Translations under genes and position numbers: made by a program | In this document: in pieces, positions 54,532 to 62,587 of the stretch | Numbering within the stretch: the stretch's first letter is position 1 | Layout: every line of letters starts with the position of its first letter | Assembly: GCF_030812775.1 (NCBI RefSeq) | Contig: NZ_JAUSTI010000006.1 | Location: 62,001-126,000, forward strand | From: Paenibacillus tundrae | Lineage (GTDB): Bacteria > Bacillota > Bacilli > Paenibacillales > Paenibacillaceae | DNA length: 64,000 bases | Reading direction: 5' to 3' | Notes under the pieces: model-generated | The model's input: only the letters and a program-made list of their open reading frames with translations | The model's database searches: none | What the model was told of the DNA's origin: nothing

Positions 54532-55632
54532 CTATTCGCGAATCAGCCGAGTATAGGCAGCTTCCAGATGTAGAGCTGTACGCTCCCAGCTAAACTTGGA
54601 AACGGCGTGTGCTCTTCCATTTTCTCCCAAGGTACGTGCCAGGGCAGGATTATCGGCTAGCTTATACAGGATCGTAGCAAAAGGCTCTGGCTCACGATAT
54701 GGATGTATTAAATAACCATTGTGCCCAGACTCAATGATCTCGCGTATCCCTCCATTGTCTGAAGCAATTACTGGGATACATGAGGCCATAGCTTCAACGT
54801 TCACCAGACCAAAAGCTTCATGTTGCTGGGAGGGACACACAAGACAGTCCACCGCTCGGTATAAACGATCGATTCGTCTATGCGCAATCTGACCGCGAAA
54901 AGAAGCACGTACATTCATTTTTTTGGCTAATCTACGTAGTTTGCGAACGTATTGGGGTGGCCCTTTGCCTGCAATAATGAGTTTGACCGATATGTGTTGT
55001 TGTAGAAGTGCTATTGCACGAATCAGGACATCAATCCCTTTGCCAGGGATGAGTCTGCCAACATAGAGGACGCAGAAAGAATCTGATAGTTTAAACTCCG
55101 TTCGGAGATTTTGTCGTTCAATCAATGTAGCAGGCTTGAAGCGTTCCAGATCCGCACCTAATGGAATAACGGACATGAGACTTGTTAATTGAGGGAATCG
55201 ACGACTGAGGCGTTGTTTGAGTGAGAGGCTGTTGACAGCAATCAGATCGGCCTGTCGCATCAACGCGAGACGTGCTGATCCTGGCTGTGCGAACGTAAGA
55301 GAATGGAGGTAGAGGATCACAGGGGTATGAGGAAGGTTTTGTTTGATGGCAGCCATGCAGCGCGGCCTGTTGTCGACTTGAATCAGGTCAAACGTATGGT
55401 GTTTCAATAAACGTATAACAGCTTTGGTATATTGCTCCGTATGGGTGGCAGGCAAACGCCGTATGGTCAGTCCTTCAGTATATTCCGTTGTGGGCAGACC
55501 TGACATTTCACGACTAATGATGGTAACTTCATGCCGGAGGGCGAGTTCGCGAGCGATACCTAAGATACAGATCTCGACGGATCCGTTTCCAGGTACAGGA
55601 AGTTTTTCCGGTGCAACCATAGCTATTTTCAT
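54532..55632 (-). CDS. Glycosyltransferase family 4 (CotSA/YtcC-like)
   Basis: A 366-residue GT-B enzyme. The N-terminal MKIAMVAPEKLPVPGNGSVE resembles CotSA/YtcC spore-coat glycosyltransferases of bacilli. The C-terminal nucleotide-binding half has YVGRLIPGKGIDVLIRAI near residue 200 and the EAFGLVNVEAMA loop near 283. It starts at 55632 behind AAGGAGGAG; the in-frame ATG at 55668 adds 12 residues with no site. It is monocistronic and convergent with the HIRAN-like gene. A role in surface or spore-coat glycans is plausible. Confidence 0.85.
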   Translation of the reverse strand: MKIAMVAPEKLPVPGNGSVEICILGIARELALRHEVTIISREMSGLPTTEYTEGLTIRRLPATHTEQYTKAVIRLLKHHTFDLIQVDNRPRCMAAIKQNLPHTPVILYLHSLTFAQPGSARLALMRQADLIAVNSLSLKQRLSRRFPQLTSLMSVIPLGADLERFKPATLIERQNLRTEFKLSDSFCVLYVGRLIPGKGIDVLIRAIALLQQHISVKLIIAGKGPPQYVRKLRRLAKKMNVRASFRGQIAHRRIDRLYRAVDCLVCPSQQHEAFGLVNVEAMASCIPVIASDNGGIREIIESGHNGYLIHPYREPEPFATILYKLADNPALARTLGENGRAHAVSKFSWERTALHLEAAYTRLIRE

Positions 55633-55845
55633 CAACCTGTCTCCTCCTTGTCCCTCCAGCGTAAACAATCTTCGTCATATCCTATGTGCTAATAAGGCTT
55701 TTGGTTCAAAAGCTTATGTTATGGATAACATTCCCACCGAGCGTAGTTGGGAGTAAGCGATGTTTAATGTGGTATACTGGTTGGATGCAATGGTATTGAA
55801 TATGAGATCGTATTCAGGTATAGGTATGAAGCCAGGAGGAAAGAC

Positions 55846-56142
55846 ATGTTACATTCAACAATGGGTCGCTTTCGATTGCTATTGTGGTTGCAGGGACTCT
55901 CTTATTTGTTATTGCTTTTTGTTGCTTTTCCATTGAAGAATGCCGGGATTATGCCGCAGGCTGTTACATGGTTTGGTAATCTGTATGGTTTTCTTTTCTT
56001 GATGTATCTGCTGATTGTGGTCAGCATGCATACTTCGCAAAAATGGCGTATACGCCGATCATTGGCGCTATTCTTCATTTCGTTTGTTCCGTTCGGGAAT
56101 TTTGTATATGACTTTGTGGTTTTTCGCAAAATGGTTCGTTAA
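55846..56142 (+). CDS. DUF3817 family membrane protein
   Basis: A 98-residue protein with three hydrophobic helices and the LLLWLQGLSYLLLLFVAFPLK and FGNFVYDFVVFRKM segments characteristic of DUF3817 (YdzA-like) proteins. They are small integral membrane proteins of unknown function. The ATG follows CAGGAGGAAAG. It lies upstream of the manganese riboswitch but appears to be an independent unit. Confidence 0.85.
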   Translation: MLHSTMGRFRLLLWLQGLSYLLLLFVAFPLKNAGIMPQAVTWFGNLYGFLFLMYLLIVVSMHTSQKWRIRRSLALFFISFVPFGNFVYDFVVFRKMVR

Positions 56143-56228
56143 ATAAAGCTTGACTTTAATTAACGTTATGAATATGATGGGAACAGGTTATTGAAGCCTG
56201 TTTCATCTAAAAACTACATATCCTGATG

Positions 56229-56323
56229 TTAAAGGGGAGTAGCTTTCACAGTAAAGTCGTCAATTCGGGATTTATCCCCGGCTTTATTGGCAGCAATTTG
56301 TTGTTAGCGAGACCTTTACCAAG
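56229..56323 (+). ncRNA. yybP-ykoY manganese riboswitch
   Basis: The aptamer starts AAAGGGGAGTAGC, continues through GTCGTCAATTCGG and CCGGCTTTATTGG and ends GCGAGACCTTTACC. These are the conserved yybP-ykoY elements. It precedes a TerC-family gene, as in Bacillus ykoY. Manganese binding should stabilise the aptamer and prevent formation of the overlapping terminator. Confidence 0.92.
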
Positions 56324-56351
56324 TTTTTATGCTGGGTAAAGGTCTCTTTTT
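56309..56351 (+). terminator. Terminator of the manganese riboswitch
   Basis: GAGACCTTTACC (also the aptamer's 3' strand) pairs with GGTAAAGGTCTC (56335-56346), followed by five Ts. Confidence 0.88.
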
Positions 56352-56357
56352 GTGGAT

Positions 56358-56398
56358 AAAAAGGATCTTTACCAGCGATGGTAAAGGTCCTTTTTTTT
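56358..56398 (+). terminator. Second, tandem terminator before terC
   Basis: AAAGGATCTTTACC and GGTAAAGGTCC form a stem followed by eight Ts. Its arms share GGTAAAGGTC with the first terminator, suggesting duplication. It overlaps the 56378 ATG that would be the longest frame's start. Confidence 0.8.
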
Positions 56399-56431
56399 GT
56401 ACATCATAAGGATACTAAGGAGGAGTCAATT

Positions 56432-57250
56432 TTGGAGTTGTCATTATTATTGGAGTATGGATGGGTACTTGCCGTCTTAGTTGTCCTGGAGGGATTGCTG
56501 GCAGCAGATAATGCATTGGTGCTCGCGATCATGGTTAAACATCTACCAGATGATAAACGCAAAAAGGCGTTGTTTTATGGTTTGTTAGGAGCATTTATAT
56601 TCCGTTTGGGATCATTGTTCCTAATCTCGTTCCTCGTTGATGTGTGGCAGGTTCAAGCGATTGGTGCGCTGTATCTCTTGTATATCTCCATCAACCATAT
56701 CGTTAAGAAGATATTAGGTAGTCGTAACAAAACCGATGAAGCTGCTGATCAAACACCGAAGAAACCGAAGAAACAATCGGGCTTCTGGATGACAGTCTTC
56801 AAGGTGGAAGTTGCGGACATTGCATTTGCTGTAGACTCCATCTTGGCCGCGGTTGCACTTGCTGTTGCGTTGCCGCCAAGTGGATTAGCACCAATTGGTG
56901 GTCTCGACGGCGGTCAGTTTATCGTTATTTTCTTGGGAGGATTCATTGGTCTAGTGATCATGCGGTTTGCCGCTTCCTTCTTCGTTAAATTGCTGCATTC
57001 CCGTCCTGGTCTTGAAGTAGCTGCTTTTGTTATCGTAGGTTGGGTTGGGGTTAAACTTTCAGTTATCACACTTGCACACCCTTCTCTGGGCGTACTGGAT
57101 GAGCATTTTCCAGAAAATAAAATTTGGAAGTTTGGATTCTATATCGTCCTGATTGCAATTGCCGTTTGTGGCTGGTTCTTCTCTTCCAAAGTACCGGAAA
57201 AAGAGAACGAAAATCCGGTCGAAGAGTTGGAGCAACAAGCAGGAAAGTAA
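56432..57250 (+). CDS. TerC-family manganese exporter (YkoY-like)
   Basis: A 272-residue protein with about seven membrane helices. It carries the TerC signatures LEGLLAADNALVLAIMVKHLP near residue 17 and VEVADIAFAVDSILA near 123, containing metal-binding acidic residues. TerC proteins such as YkoY export manganese. The start is TTG at 56432 with AAGGAGGAG 6 bases upstream; the in-frame ATG at 56378 lies inside the second terminator hairpin and is rejected. Control by the upstream manganese riboswitch gives the functional assignment. Confidence 0.92.
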   Translation: MELSLLLEYGWVLAVLVVLEGLLAADNALVLAIMVKHLPDDKRKKALFYGLLGAFIFRLGSLFLISFLVDVWQVQAIGALYLLYISINHIVKKILGSRNKTDEAADQTPKKPKKQSGFWMTVFKVEVADIAFAVDSILAAVALAVALPPSGLAPIGGLDGGQFIVIFLGGFIGLVIMRFAASFFVKLLHSRPGLEVAAFVIVGWVGVKLSVITLAHPSLGVLDEHFPENKIWKFGFYIVLIAIAVCGWFFSSKVPEKENENPVEELEQQAGK

Positions 57251-57406
57251 GCTTGAGTTTCGTTGAAATAACAGGTGAAATAGATCGGACAAAGGCAAGA
57301 TTCGCTTACAGCGGGTCCTGCCTTTTTGTTATGTATCATGTCGATAAGCTACACCTTTTGATGCGGTTTCTAATAGTAGCGCTTATTTCAATTTCCAAGA
57401 ATAGGG

Positions 57407-57436
57407 TTGACACACGGAAAGAAATCCGCTTAATAT
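57407..57436 (+). promoter_or_regulatory. Predicted promoter of the rtcB leader
   Basis: A perfect TTGACA and TAATAT (4/6) are separated by 18 bases. Transcription would begin near 57443. Confidence 0.6.
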
Positions 57437-57470
57437 TGTATATATCATTTACGAAGGGAGGTCGCGAGTC

Positions 57471-57578
57471 ATGACGCTGGTCTACAATTGGAACTACAAA
57501 CAACAGAAATCACAACACAGCACACACACAATTGCATATGCAGCTCATTGTCTCATCGGCCTCATACGGGCAACATAG
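57471..57578 (+). CDS. Upstream ORF 1 in the rtcB leader (35 residues)
   Basis: ATG follows AAGGGAGG with about 10-base spacing and encodes 35 residues starting MTLVYNWNYKQQKSQHS and ending LIGLIRAT. The peptide is rich in Gln, His, Ser and Thr and matches nothing I know. Its TAG lies inside the ribosome binding site of the second uORF, so translation of the two should be coupled. Confidence 0.5.
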   Translation: MTLVYNWNYKQQKSQHSTHTIAYAAHCLIGLIRAT

Positions 57579-57594
57579 GAGAAGGAGCGTATCT

Positions 57595-57645
57595 GTGAAG
57601 AGTCAGAATGACTCGGTATGGATAGGCTGTTCTCCGCTAATTTAG
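57595..57645 (+). CDS. Upstream ORF 2 in the rtcB leader (16 residues)
   Basis: GTG has AAGGAG 7 bases upstream and encodes MKSQNDSVWIGCSPLI. It ends two bases before a hairpin (57648-57693) that competes with the terminator. A ribosome near its end would cover that region. This is a leader-peptide arrangement, unproven. Confidence 0.5.
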   Translation: MKSQNDSVWIGCSPLI

Positions 57646-57647
57646 CG

Positions 57648-57740
57648 ATGGAAACTAGAGTCGCAGCTTCTTCAAGCTGTAACTGTTTTCCATTATGGTG
57701 ATGAAGAAGTCATGGGCATTCTGTCCATGGCTTCTTTTTT
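57648..57740 (+). promoter_or_regulatory. Attenuator-like hairpins before rtcB
   Basis: Hairpin A pairs ATGGAAA with TTTCCAT (57648-57693) and has an inner CAGCTT/AAGCTG stem. Its strand CTTCTTCA (57667-57674) can instead pair perfectly with TGAAGAAG (57702-57709), the left part of the downstream terminator. The two pairings are mutually exclusive, the classic attenuator design. Confidence 0.6.
57705..57740 (+). terminator. Terminator in the rtcB leader
   Basis: AGAAGTCATGG and CCATGGCTTCT form an 11-bp stem (one G-U) followed by a T-run. It lies 98 bases before the rtcB start. Confidence 0.85.
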
Positions 57741-57837
57741 GTGCCTTTTGCAGAAGAGGGACAACGAATCTGGATCTTACGGCAATGTTAAAAAATGTTT
57801 AAAACTTACGGATAAATGAAAGGAATAAACCAATTTT

Positions 57838-59301
57838 ATGAATACACAACCTAATTTATTTGCGGATGCCAATGATTCCTTGGGCGGATACCGGCATGAG
57901 GTCAAGTTGCCGGCGGGGGATCTAACAGTATATGCCGCACAACAGCTATTCTCCTCTCTGGACTATAAAGTGTTCGAGATGGCCAATAACAATTTGCAAA
58001 TCCCCGGAATTTCGTATATGAGTTATACCCCTGACGTACATGTCGGTGTAGGTACATGCATTGGAACAACAGCAGTATGGGATGCGAACAATGGGTATGT
58101 ATCTCCCTCGATTGTAGGCAGCGACATCGGCTGTGGCATGAGGGTACATATGACCAATTTGCATAAAGATGATTTGAAAGATGTAAAATTACGCCGAAAA
58201 CTCGTTAAAGCGATTGAAAAGGTACTGCCTATGGAAGCGAACCAGCGAGGGCATTATTCTGACATTCGATTAGAGCACATTGTTCGCAAAGGATTACATG
58301 GATTACCGAAGAAATATATACCGGACGGTTACACCCCTAAGAAGTCTACGTCTATTACCCATGTGGAGAGCAGTAAGTTCACATTTGATGAAGAAGTGCT
58401 GAATCTTGTCCCAGACATGACATGGCATCGTTCCCACCGTCAGCTAGGTACGTTGGGCGGGGGGAATCATTTTGCCGAAATTCAAGCGATTGAGATCGCC
58501 GAGGAAAATCGGGATATTGCTGAAGCATGGGGGTTAGTTGACGGACAAATTGTAGTGATGATCCATTCCGGCTCTCGCACTTGGGGAGGGCATATAAGTC
58601 AGACCAGTTCATCAGCAATCGCCAAAATGATGCAACGAAACGGGCTCGGAACATCTGACCCAAGACTGGTCTTTGCTCCACTGGAGCATGCCGAAGGACG
58701 CCATTACGTGAATATGATGTATTCCGCATTAAACTACGCTGTGGTGAATCGTCACTTGATTGCTTACTCCATTCGTGAAGCCTTCCGAGAAGTGTTCGGA
58801 TCCAAGTGCGAATTCCGTACACTGTATGATCTGATGCACAACTATGCTTGGGAAGAATCCCATCCAGATCAAGGCTCAGTCTTCGTACATCGCAAAGGGG
58901 CAACACGTGCATTGCCAGCGCATCATCCTGATAATCCGAAGCCATATCTCGCCACTGGACACCCTGCGCTGATTCCAGGCTCCATGGGCACAGCTTCATA
59001 TATCATGGTTGGTCAATCGCAAGGAGTAGATAACTTCTATTCTATCTGTCATGGTGCGGGACGAATCCGTTCACGTAATGCAACGAAGCGGCTAGTCACT
59101 TTGGCGGATTTTGAACGCGCGCTGGGTGTAGGTACAGAGAATGAGATTGTTGTCAATCAGCGTTCACTAGAATCGATTATTGATGAATCACCACAGGCTT
59201 ATAAAAATGTTGATGAAATTATTGATAGTGTTACCGGCGCGGGGTTGGCTCAAGTTGTTGCCAAATGTAAACCGCTTGCCGCTGTGAAGGGAGCTAAATA
59301 A
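57838..59301 (+). CDS. rtcB: RtcB-family RNA ligase
   Basis: A 487-residue GTP- and manganese-dependent RNA ligase that joins 2',3'-cyclic phosphate and 5'-OH ends, repairing cleaved tRNAs or rRNA. Motifs: DVHVG at 66-70, the metal-ligand Cys99 in GSDIGCG, LGTLGGGNHF, MIHSGSRTWGG, VHRKGATRA, and the guanylylated His405 in CHGAGRIRSR. The catalytic set is complete. The ATG has a rather distant AAAGGAA site. The stop overlaps the next gene's start by one base, so the two are coupled. The upstream leader suggests regulated expression. Confidence 0.93.
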   Translation: MNTQPNLFADANDSLGGYRHEVKLPAGDLTVYAAQQLFSSLDYKVFEMANNNLQIPGISYMSYTPDVHVGVGTCIGTTAVWDANNGYVSPSIVGSDIGCGMRVHMTNLHKDDLKDVKLRRKLVKAIEKVLPMEANQRGHYSDIRLEHIVRKGLHGLPKKYIPDGYTPKKSTSITHVESSKFTFDEEVLNLVPDMTWHRSHRQLGTLGGGNHFAEIQAIEIAEENRDIAEAWGLVDGQIVVMIHSGSRTWGGHISQTSSSAIAKMMQRNGLGTSDPRLVFAPLEHAEGRHYVNMMYSALNYAVVNRHLIAYSIREAFREVFGSKCEFRTLYDLMHNYAWEESHPDQGSVFVHRKGATRALPAHHPDNPKPYLATGHPALIPGSMGTASYIMVGQSQGVDNFYSICHGAGRIRSRNATKRLVTLADFERALGVGTENEIVVNQRSLESIIDESPQAYKNVDEIIDSVTGAGLAQVVAKCKPLAAVKGAK

Positions 59302-60608
59302 TGACAGTACACAAGGAACATGTGAAGCAAACGAATTCACCGAGAGCGATCTATGCCTTTGATGAGCATAATGATGGTCGAATTGAAGGATACTCAGCAT
59401 ATGCACGTCTCATTCGCGGCATTTCAGAGGCGCTCTATGTGCGATACGGAACTCGCTACGAGCTGTTTGCGAGCGATGATCCCAATAGCGAATATTGGGA
59501 TCTGCTGAGAGAGGATCTACGCACGGATAATCCTGAAGTAGAGATTGTGGCTCGAATTTTCGATGATTTGGAACTGCGCACATTACATTATGACGACGAG
59601 GGAGATGTGCCATCTTACGGCGTGCATTACTCCATCCGCAACAATGTATTTGCTTATCCAAGCTGGGGCGTGGCGCTTGTACGTATCCCTTTCTTCAGGG
59701 AAAATGGGATATATAACGAGGACTTTGTTTTTGCCATCGGAGAAGAAGAGCTGAAGCAATTTCTGGGCAGTGTACGTGAGCGTGAACGACAGCAAAATAT
59801 GAAAAAAGTAACGGTATACACCGATGCGCGCAATGGCAGTGACCGTCATTCAGAGTCGATTACTCGTTCAGTGACCAGAGATGAGGTGGTATTATCGCCT
59901 CAGATCAAACAAGATATTTTCCGCTCACTGGATCAGTTCTTCGAAGCGGATCGCTCCTTCTATCGGGATTACGATATCCCTTACAAACGTGGAATTCTCC
60001 TCTATGGCCATCCGGGTAACGGTAAGACGACACTGGTGAAATCCATTGCGGGAAGCATTCCAGGGCCTGCCGCATATTGGCAGATCACGGAGTACACAAA
60101 TAGTGAATCAGTACGTGATGTGTTCGACGCGGCGAAGCGTTTAGCACCGATGGTGCTGATTATTGAGGATATTGATTCCATGCCGGAGGAGGTGCGTTCA
60201 TTTTTCCTGAACACACTGGATGGCGCTACGTCCAAAGAAGGGATTTTCTTAATTGGGACAACGAATTATCCAGAAAAAATAGATCCAGGTCTGATGAACC
60301 GTGCCGGACGTTTCGACCGAGCGTACGAGATTCCAATGCCAGACGAGGCGCTACGCCTGCAATATTTGCAGCAGCGGGGCTTCGCAGTGTTCGCTGGTGA
60401 GGAAGGCACAAAGGAAGCAGCGCGTTTGACGGATTCCTTTTCACTGGCACAGCTAGGGGAACTCTATGTAAGTACGGCATTGGAATGGCACCAGAACGGA
60501 GAGGCAGATGCGATGAAGATCATTCAAGCCATGCGTGGTGAGTTGGACAAGAGCCACAAGCATAATTGGATGACGCAGCCTGGAAAAGGACGTGCTGGAT
60601 TTTATTGA
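59301..60608 (+). CDS. AAA+ ATPase partner of RtcB
   Basis: A 435-residue protein. The N-terminal 190 residues form an uncharacterised domain without membrane segments. The AAA module follows, with Walker A GHPGNGKT at 236-243, Walker B VLIIEDID at 285-292, and the arginine-finger NRAGRFDR at 333-340. A helical lid ends the protein. The sequence is closest in style to single-domain AAA proteins such as BCS1/FtsH-like modules. Its start overlaps the rtcB stop. It may remodel an RNA or protein substrate for the ligase; this is inference. Confidence 0.88.
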   Translation: MTVHKEHVKQTNSPRAIYAFDEHNDGRIEGYSAYARLIRGISEALYVRYGTRYELFASDDPNSEYWDLLREDLRTDNPEVEIVARIFDDLELRTLHYDDEGDVPSYGVHYSIRNNVFAYPSWGVALVRIPFFRENGIYNEDFVFAIGEEELKQFLGSVRERERQQNMKKVTVYTDARNGSDRHSESITRSVTRDEVVLSPQIKQDIFRSLDQFFEADRSFYRDYDIPYKRGILLYGHPGNGKTTLVKSIAGSIPGPAAYWQITEYTNSESVRDVFDAAKRLAPMVLIIEDIDSMPEEVRSFFLNTLDGATSKEGIFLIGTTNYPEKIDPGLMNRAGRFDRAYEIPMPDEALRLQYLQQRGFAVFAGEEGTKEAARLTDSFSLAQLGELYVSTALEWHQNGEADAMKIIQAMRGELDKSHKHNWMTQPGKGRAGFY

Positions 60609-60922
60609 TCTGCCCGTATCCTGTTGGAGAATGATGATCGGATAACGCCCAAAATATTATAAATCTCAAATGGTTATACTAAGGTTGTCTGGTAAGACAT
60701 ACAATGACTTTCGGGAGGTACAAAACAGCTCTGCTGTGTAAGTAATCAGTTACCGGAAGTTATATCGAAAATGAATCCGATACCGTCGTGGGTAGCAACC
60801 TAGAAATGAGTGTTATGGAAATAAGGTAATATACAACAAATTTCGTCTAGGTGTTTAAATGCTTCCGTAGCGGTTAATAGTAGACAGACAACAACAAAAA
60901 CTTTTAATTAGAGGTGAATGAT
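60609..60922 (+). other. Intergenic region before the YdaS-like gene
   Basis: No gene or clear terminator is seen behind the AAA gene. A SigB-like promoter lies at 60853-60877. A short AACAGCTCTGCTGTGT inverted repeat occurs around 60730. Confidence 0.5.
60853..60877 (+). promoter_or_regulatory. SigB-like promoter of the YdaS-like gene
   Basis: A perfect GTTTAA, 13 bases, GGTTAA matches the general-stress consensus at 11 of 12 positions, 46 bases before the start codon. Confidence 0.6.
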
Positions 60923-61180
60923 ATGGGTTGGTTATGGTCATTAATTATCGGTGGTATCATTGGATGGTTGGCAGGACTTATCGTTGGTCGTGACATTCCC
61001 GGCGGTGTAATTGGTAACATCGTAGCTGGTTTCATCGGTGGATGGTTAGGTGGAGTCATTCTGGGAGATATGGGTCCAGAAATGGGCGGATTCTTCATCG
61101 TACCAGCATTAATCGGTGCGATCGTACTGGTAGCCATCGTGAGCTTGATCTTCCGTTCTATGGGTCGTAGCCGCGGGTAA
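60923..61180 (+). CDS. GlsB/YeaQ/YmgE (YdaS-like) membrane stress protein
   Basis: An 85-residue very hydrophobic protein with three helices and glycine-rich turns (IIGGIIGWLAGLIVG, GGVIGNIVAGFIGGWLGG), the transglycosylase-associated / YeaQ signature. B. subtilis members such as YdaS are general-stress proteins. The start at 60923 has AGAGGTGAA 6 bases upstream and begins MGWLW, as in the family; the GTG at 60914 lies in that site. A terminator follows. The molecular role is unknown. Confidence 0.85.
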   Translation: MGWLWSLIIGGIIGWLAGLIVGRDIPGGVIGNIVAGFIGGWLGGVILGDMGPEMGGFFIVPALIGAIVLVAIVSLIFRSMGRSRG

Positions 61181-61271
61181 CGATATTCGAGATATGGCGA
61201 ATTCTTGTAAACACACTTGAAGATGTGTAGTGGGTAACGCAAGGGCTCGATCACATAACGGATGCTTACGA

Positions 61272-61316
61272 AGAGGTTGATGGAAGTCCACAATAGTGGA
61301 TTTGCATCAACCTCTT
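61272..61316 (+). terminator. Terminator after the YdaS-like gene
   Basis: AGAGGTTGATG and CATCAACCTCT form an 11-bp stem enclosing a small TCCAC/GTGGA hairpin, followed by TTGTTT. Confidence 0.75.
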
Positions 61317-61398
61317 GTTTGTTATGTTATTTACTTCGATAGATGTATTTCTTATAATTTGTTAGGGTGTGTTGCTTAATTAGAAAGGATGAGGTGGA

Positions 61399-61914
61399 GT
61401 GGAGAAAGCTACATTTGCTGGAGGTTGTTTCTGGTGTATGGTTACACCGTTTGAAGAGCAACCGGGCATACATGGTATCATTTCCGGCTATACCGGCGGT
61501 CACGTCGATAATCCAACATATGAACAGGTCAAAACGGGAGAGACAGGGCATGTCGAGGTGGTAGAAATCACATTTGATCCCGAGGTATTCCCTTATGAAC
61601 GGTTACTGGAGCTATATTGGCCTCAGATTGACCCTACCGATGATGGAGGGCAGTTCCGGGATCGAGGTTCACAGTACCGGACGGCTATTTTTGTGCATAA
61701 TGAACGCCAACGTGAGCTTGCAGAACAATCCAAACAGGCTGTAGCTTCCAGTGGTCGATTCAATCAACCGATTGTAACAGAGATTCGGGATGCAGCAGTG
61801 TTCTATCCGGCAGAGGACTATCATCAAGACTATCATAAGAAAAACGAGAAGCATTATAAAGAAGACCGTGCGATATCTGGCCGTGATGAATTCATTGAAG
61901 AGAACTGGAAATAA
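61399..61914 (+). CDS. msrA: Peptide methionine sulfoxide reductase A
   Basis: Reduces methionine-S-sulfoxide in proteins, repairing oxidative damage. The 171-residue protein has the catalytic motif GGCFWC at 8-13 with the nucleophile Cys10, then [15 protein letters not shown] and the [17 protein letters not shown] segment that binds substrate. It starts with GTG at 61399 behind AAAGGATGAGG; no upstream in-frame ATG fits the family. It is monocistronic with a terminator after it. No msrB domain is fused. Confidence 0.96.
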   Translation: MEKATFAGGCFWCMVTPFEEQPGIHGIISGYTGGHVDNPTYEQVKTGETGHVEVVEITFDPEVFPYERLLELYWPQIDPTDDGGQFRDRGSQYRTAIFVHNERQRELAEQSKQAVASSGRFNQPIVTEIRDAAVFYPAEDYHQDYHKKNEKHYKEDRAISGRDEFIEENWK

Positions 61915-61962
61915 TGTCGTGGTAAACTGAACGTGATAAATCTGAGAATAACGAAAAGCAAG

Positions 61963-61999
61963 AATCCAGGAGTTCCGATTGGGACGCTCCTGGATTTTT
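61963..61999 (+). terminator. msrA terminator
   Basis: AATCCAGGAG pairs with CTCCTGGATT (61963-61972 with 61987-61996), followed by Ts. Confidence 0.85.
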
Positions 62000-62039
62000 G
62001 TTTTCATCGATAGGATAAATTAGTGGTTACTTCATTAAC

Positions 62040-62062
62040 AAAAAAACGCATAACTTTATGCG
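62040..62062 (-). terminator. Minus-strand terminator
   Basis: CGCATAA and TTATGCG form a 7-bp stem followed on the minus strand by seven Ts. No intact minus-strand gene ends here, so it may belong to a decayed gene or a small RNA. Confidence 0.6.
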
Positions 62063-62196
62063 ACCACAGCTTCTATGCCGTAAGGAAGATAGCGGAATTA
62101 TTGATTCCACAATATATCTCTTAGGCCGGCGAACGTCAATGGTGTCTAATGGCGGATTTCTTCGGTGTTCAAGGTTACGTTTTTCTCATAGTCTGA

Positions 62197-62340
62197 TGAA
62201 TAAATTACATGGGAACAGTCGTTTTCTTTTTAGCTCAACAACAGCTATAGACAGATTATTTTCACCTACACGGTTTCTAACCTCTAGCTTGTTATACTCT
62301 TTATGTAAAGTAGGACTAATGTAGTATTTTTTAATTATTT
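62197..62340 (-). pseudogene. Possible gene remnant
   Basis: A minus-strand frame of about 46 codons without a start reads like protein (KKYYISPTLHKEYNKLEVRN, then VGENNLSIAVVELKRKRLFP) and ends with a stop. A minus-strand terminator follows 135 bases later. I do not recognise a parent gene. Confidence 0.25.
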
Positions 62341-62461
62341 CTTAATGATTAGTTAAACAGTTCCGATATAGGTACTAGATTAATAAATACCATTGAACCA
62401 ATTCAGTCATATGGTCAAAAACCAAGAAAGGAGAATTACTTTTCGACTAGGTAGGGATGTG

Positions 62462-62587
62462 ATGAACATAGTGAAGGGACTTGAGGTGTTGCATGCATTG
62501 TAAAGAACTTTGCTTAAGCCACGAGAATATGATCCTAATTTCTTGGACGATGAACAACCTATACTATACATGAAGAATGAGGGATAA
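62462..62587 (+). pseudogene. Possible gene remnant with in-frame stop
   Basis: ATG starts MNIVKGLEVLHAL, then a TAA at 62501, then the same frame continues RTLLKPREYDPNFLDDEQPI to a TAA at 62585. The second part reads like the end of a protein. It may be a decayed 3' end or chance. Confidence 0.25.

Noticed and set aside
56378..56431. Longer TerC start at ATG 56378
   Set aside because: It lies inside the loop of the second terminator and lacks a ribosome binding site. TTG 56432 has AAGGAGGAG and gives the family N-terminus.
57471..57740. Amino-acid biosynthetic attenuator
   Set aside because: The uORFs have no run of one amino acid and the downstream genes are for RNA repair, not biosynthesis.
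3357..60877. Treating the three SigB-like sites as proof of a SigB regulon
   Set aside because: Short two-part motifs arise by chance in 64 kb and SigF/SigG sites are similar. They are reported as candidates only; gene identity, not the motif alone, gives the support.
62058..62324. An 88-codon plus-strand frame after msrA
   Set aside because: It begins inside the minus-strand terminator stem and reads as Ser/Arg/Leu-rich noise. The opposite strand looks more protein-like over part of it.
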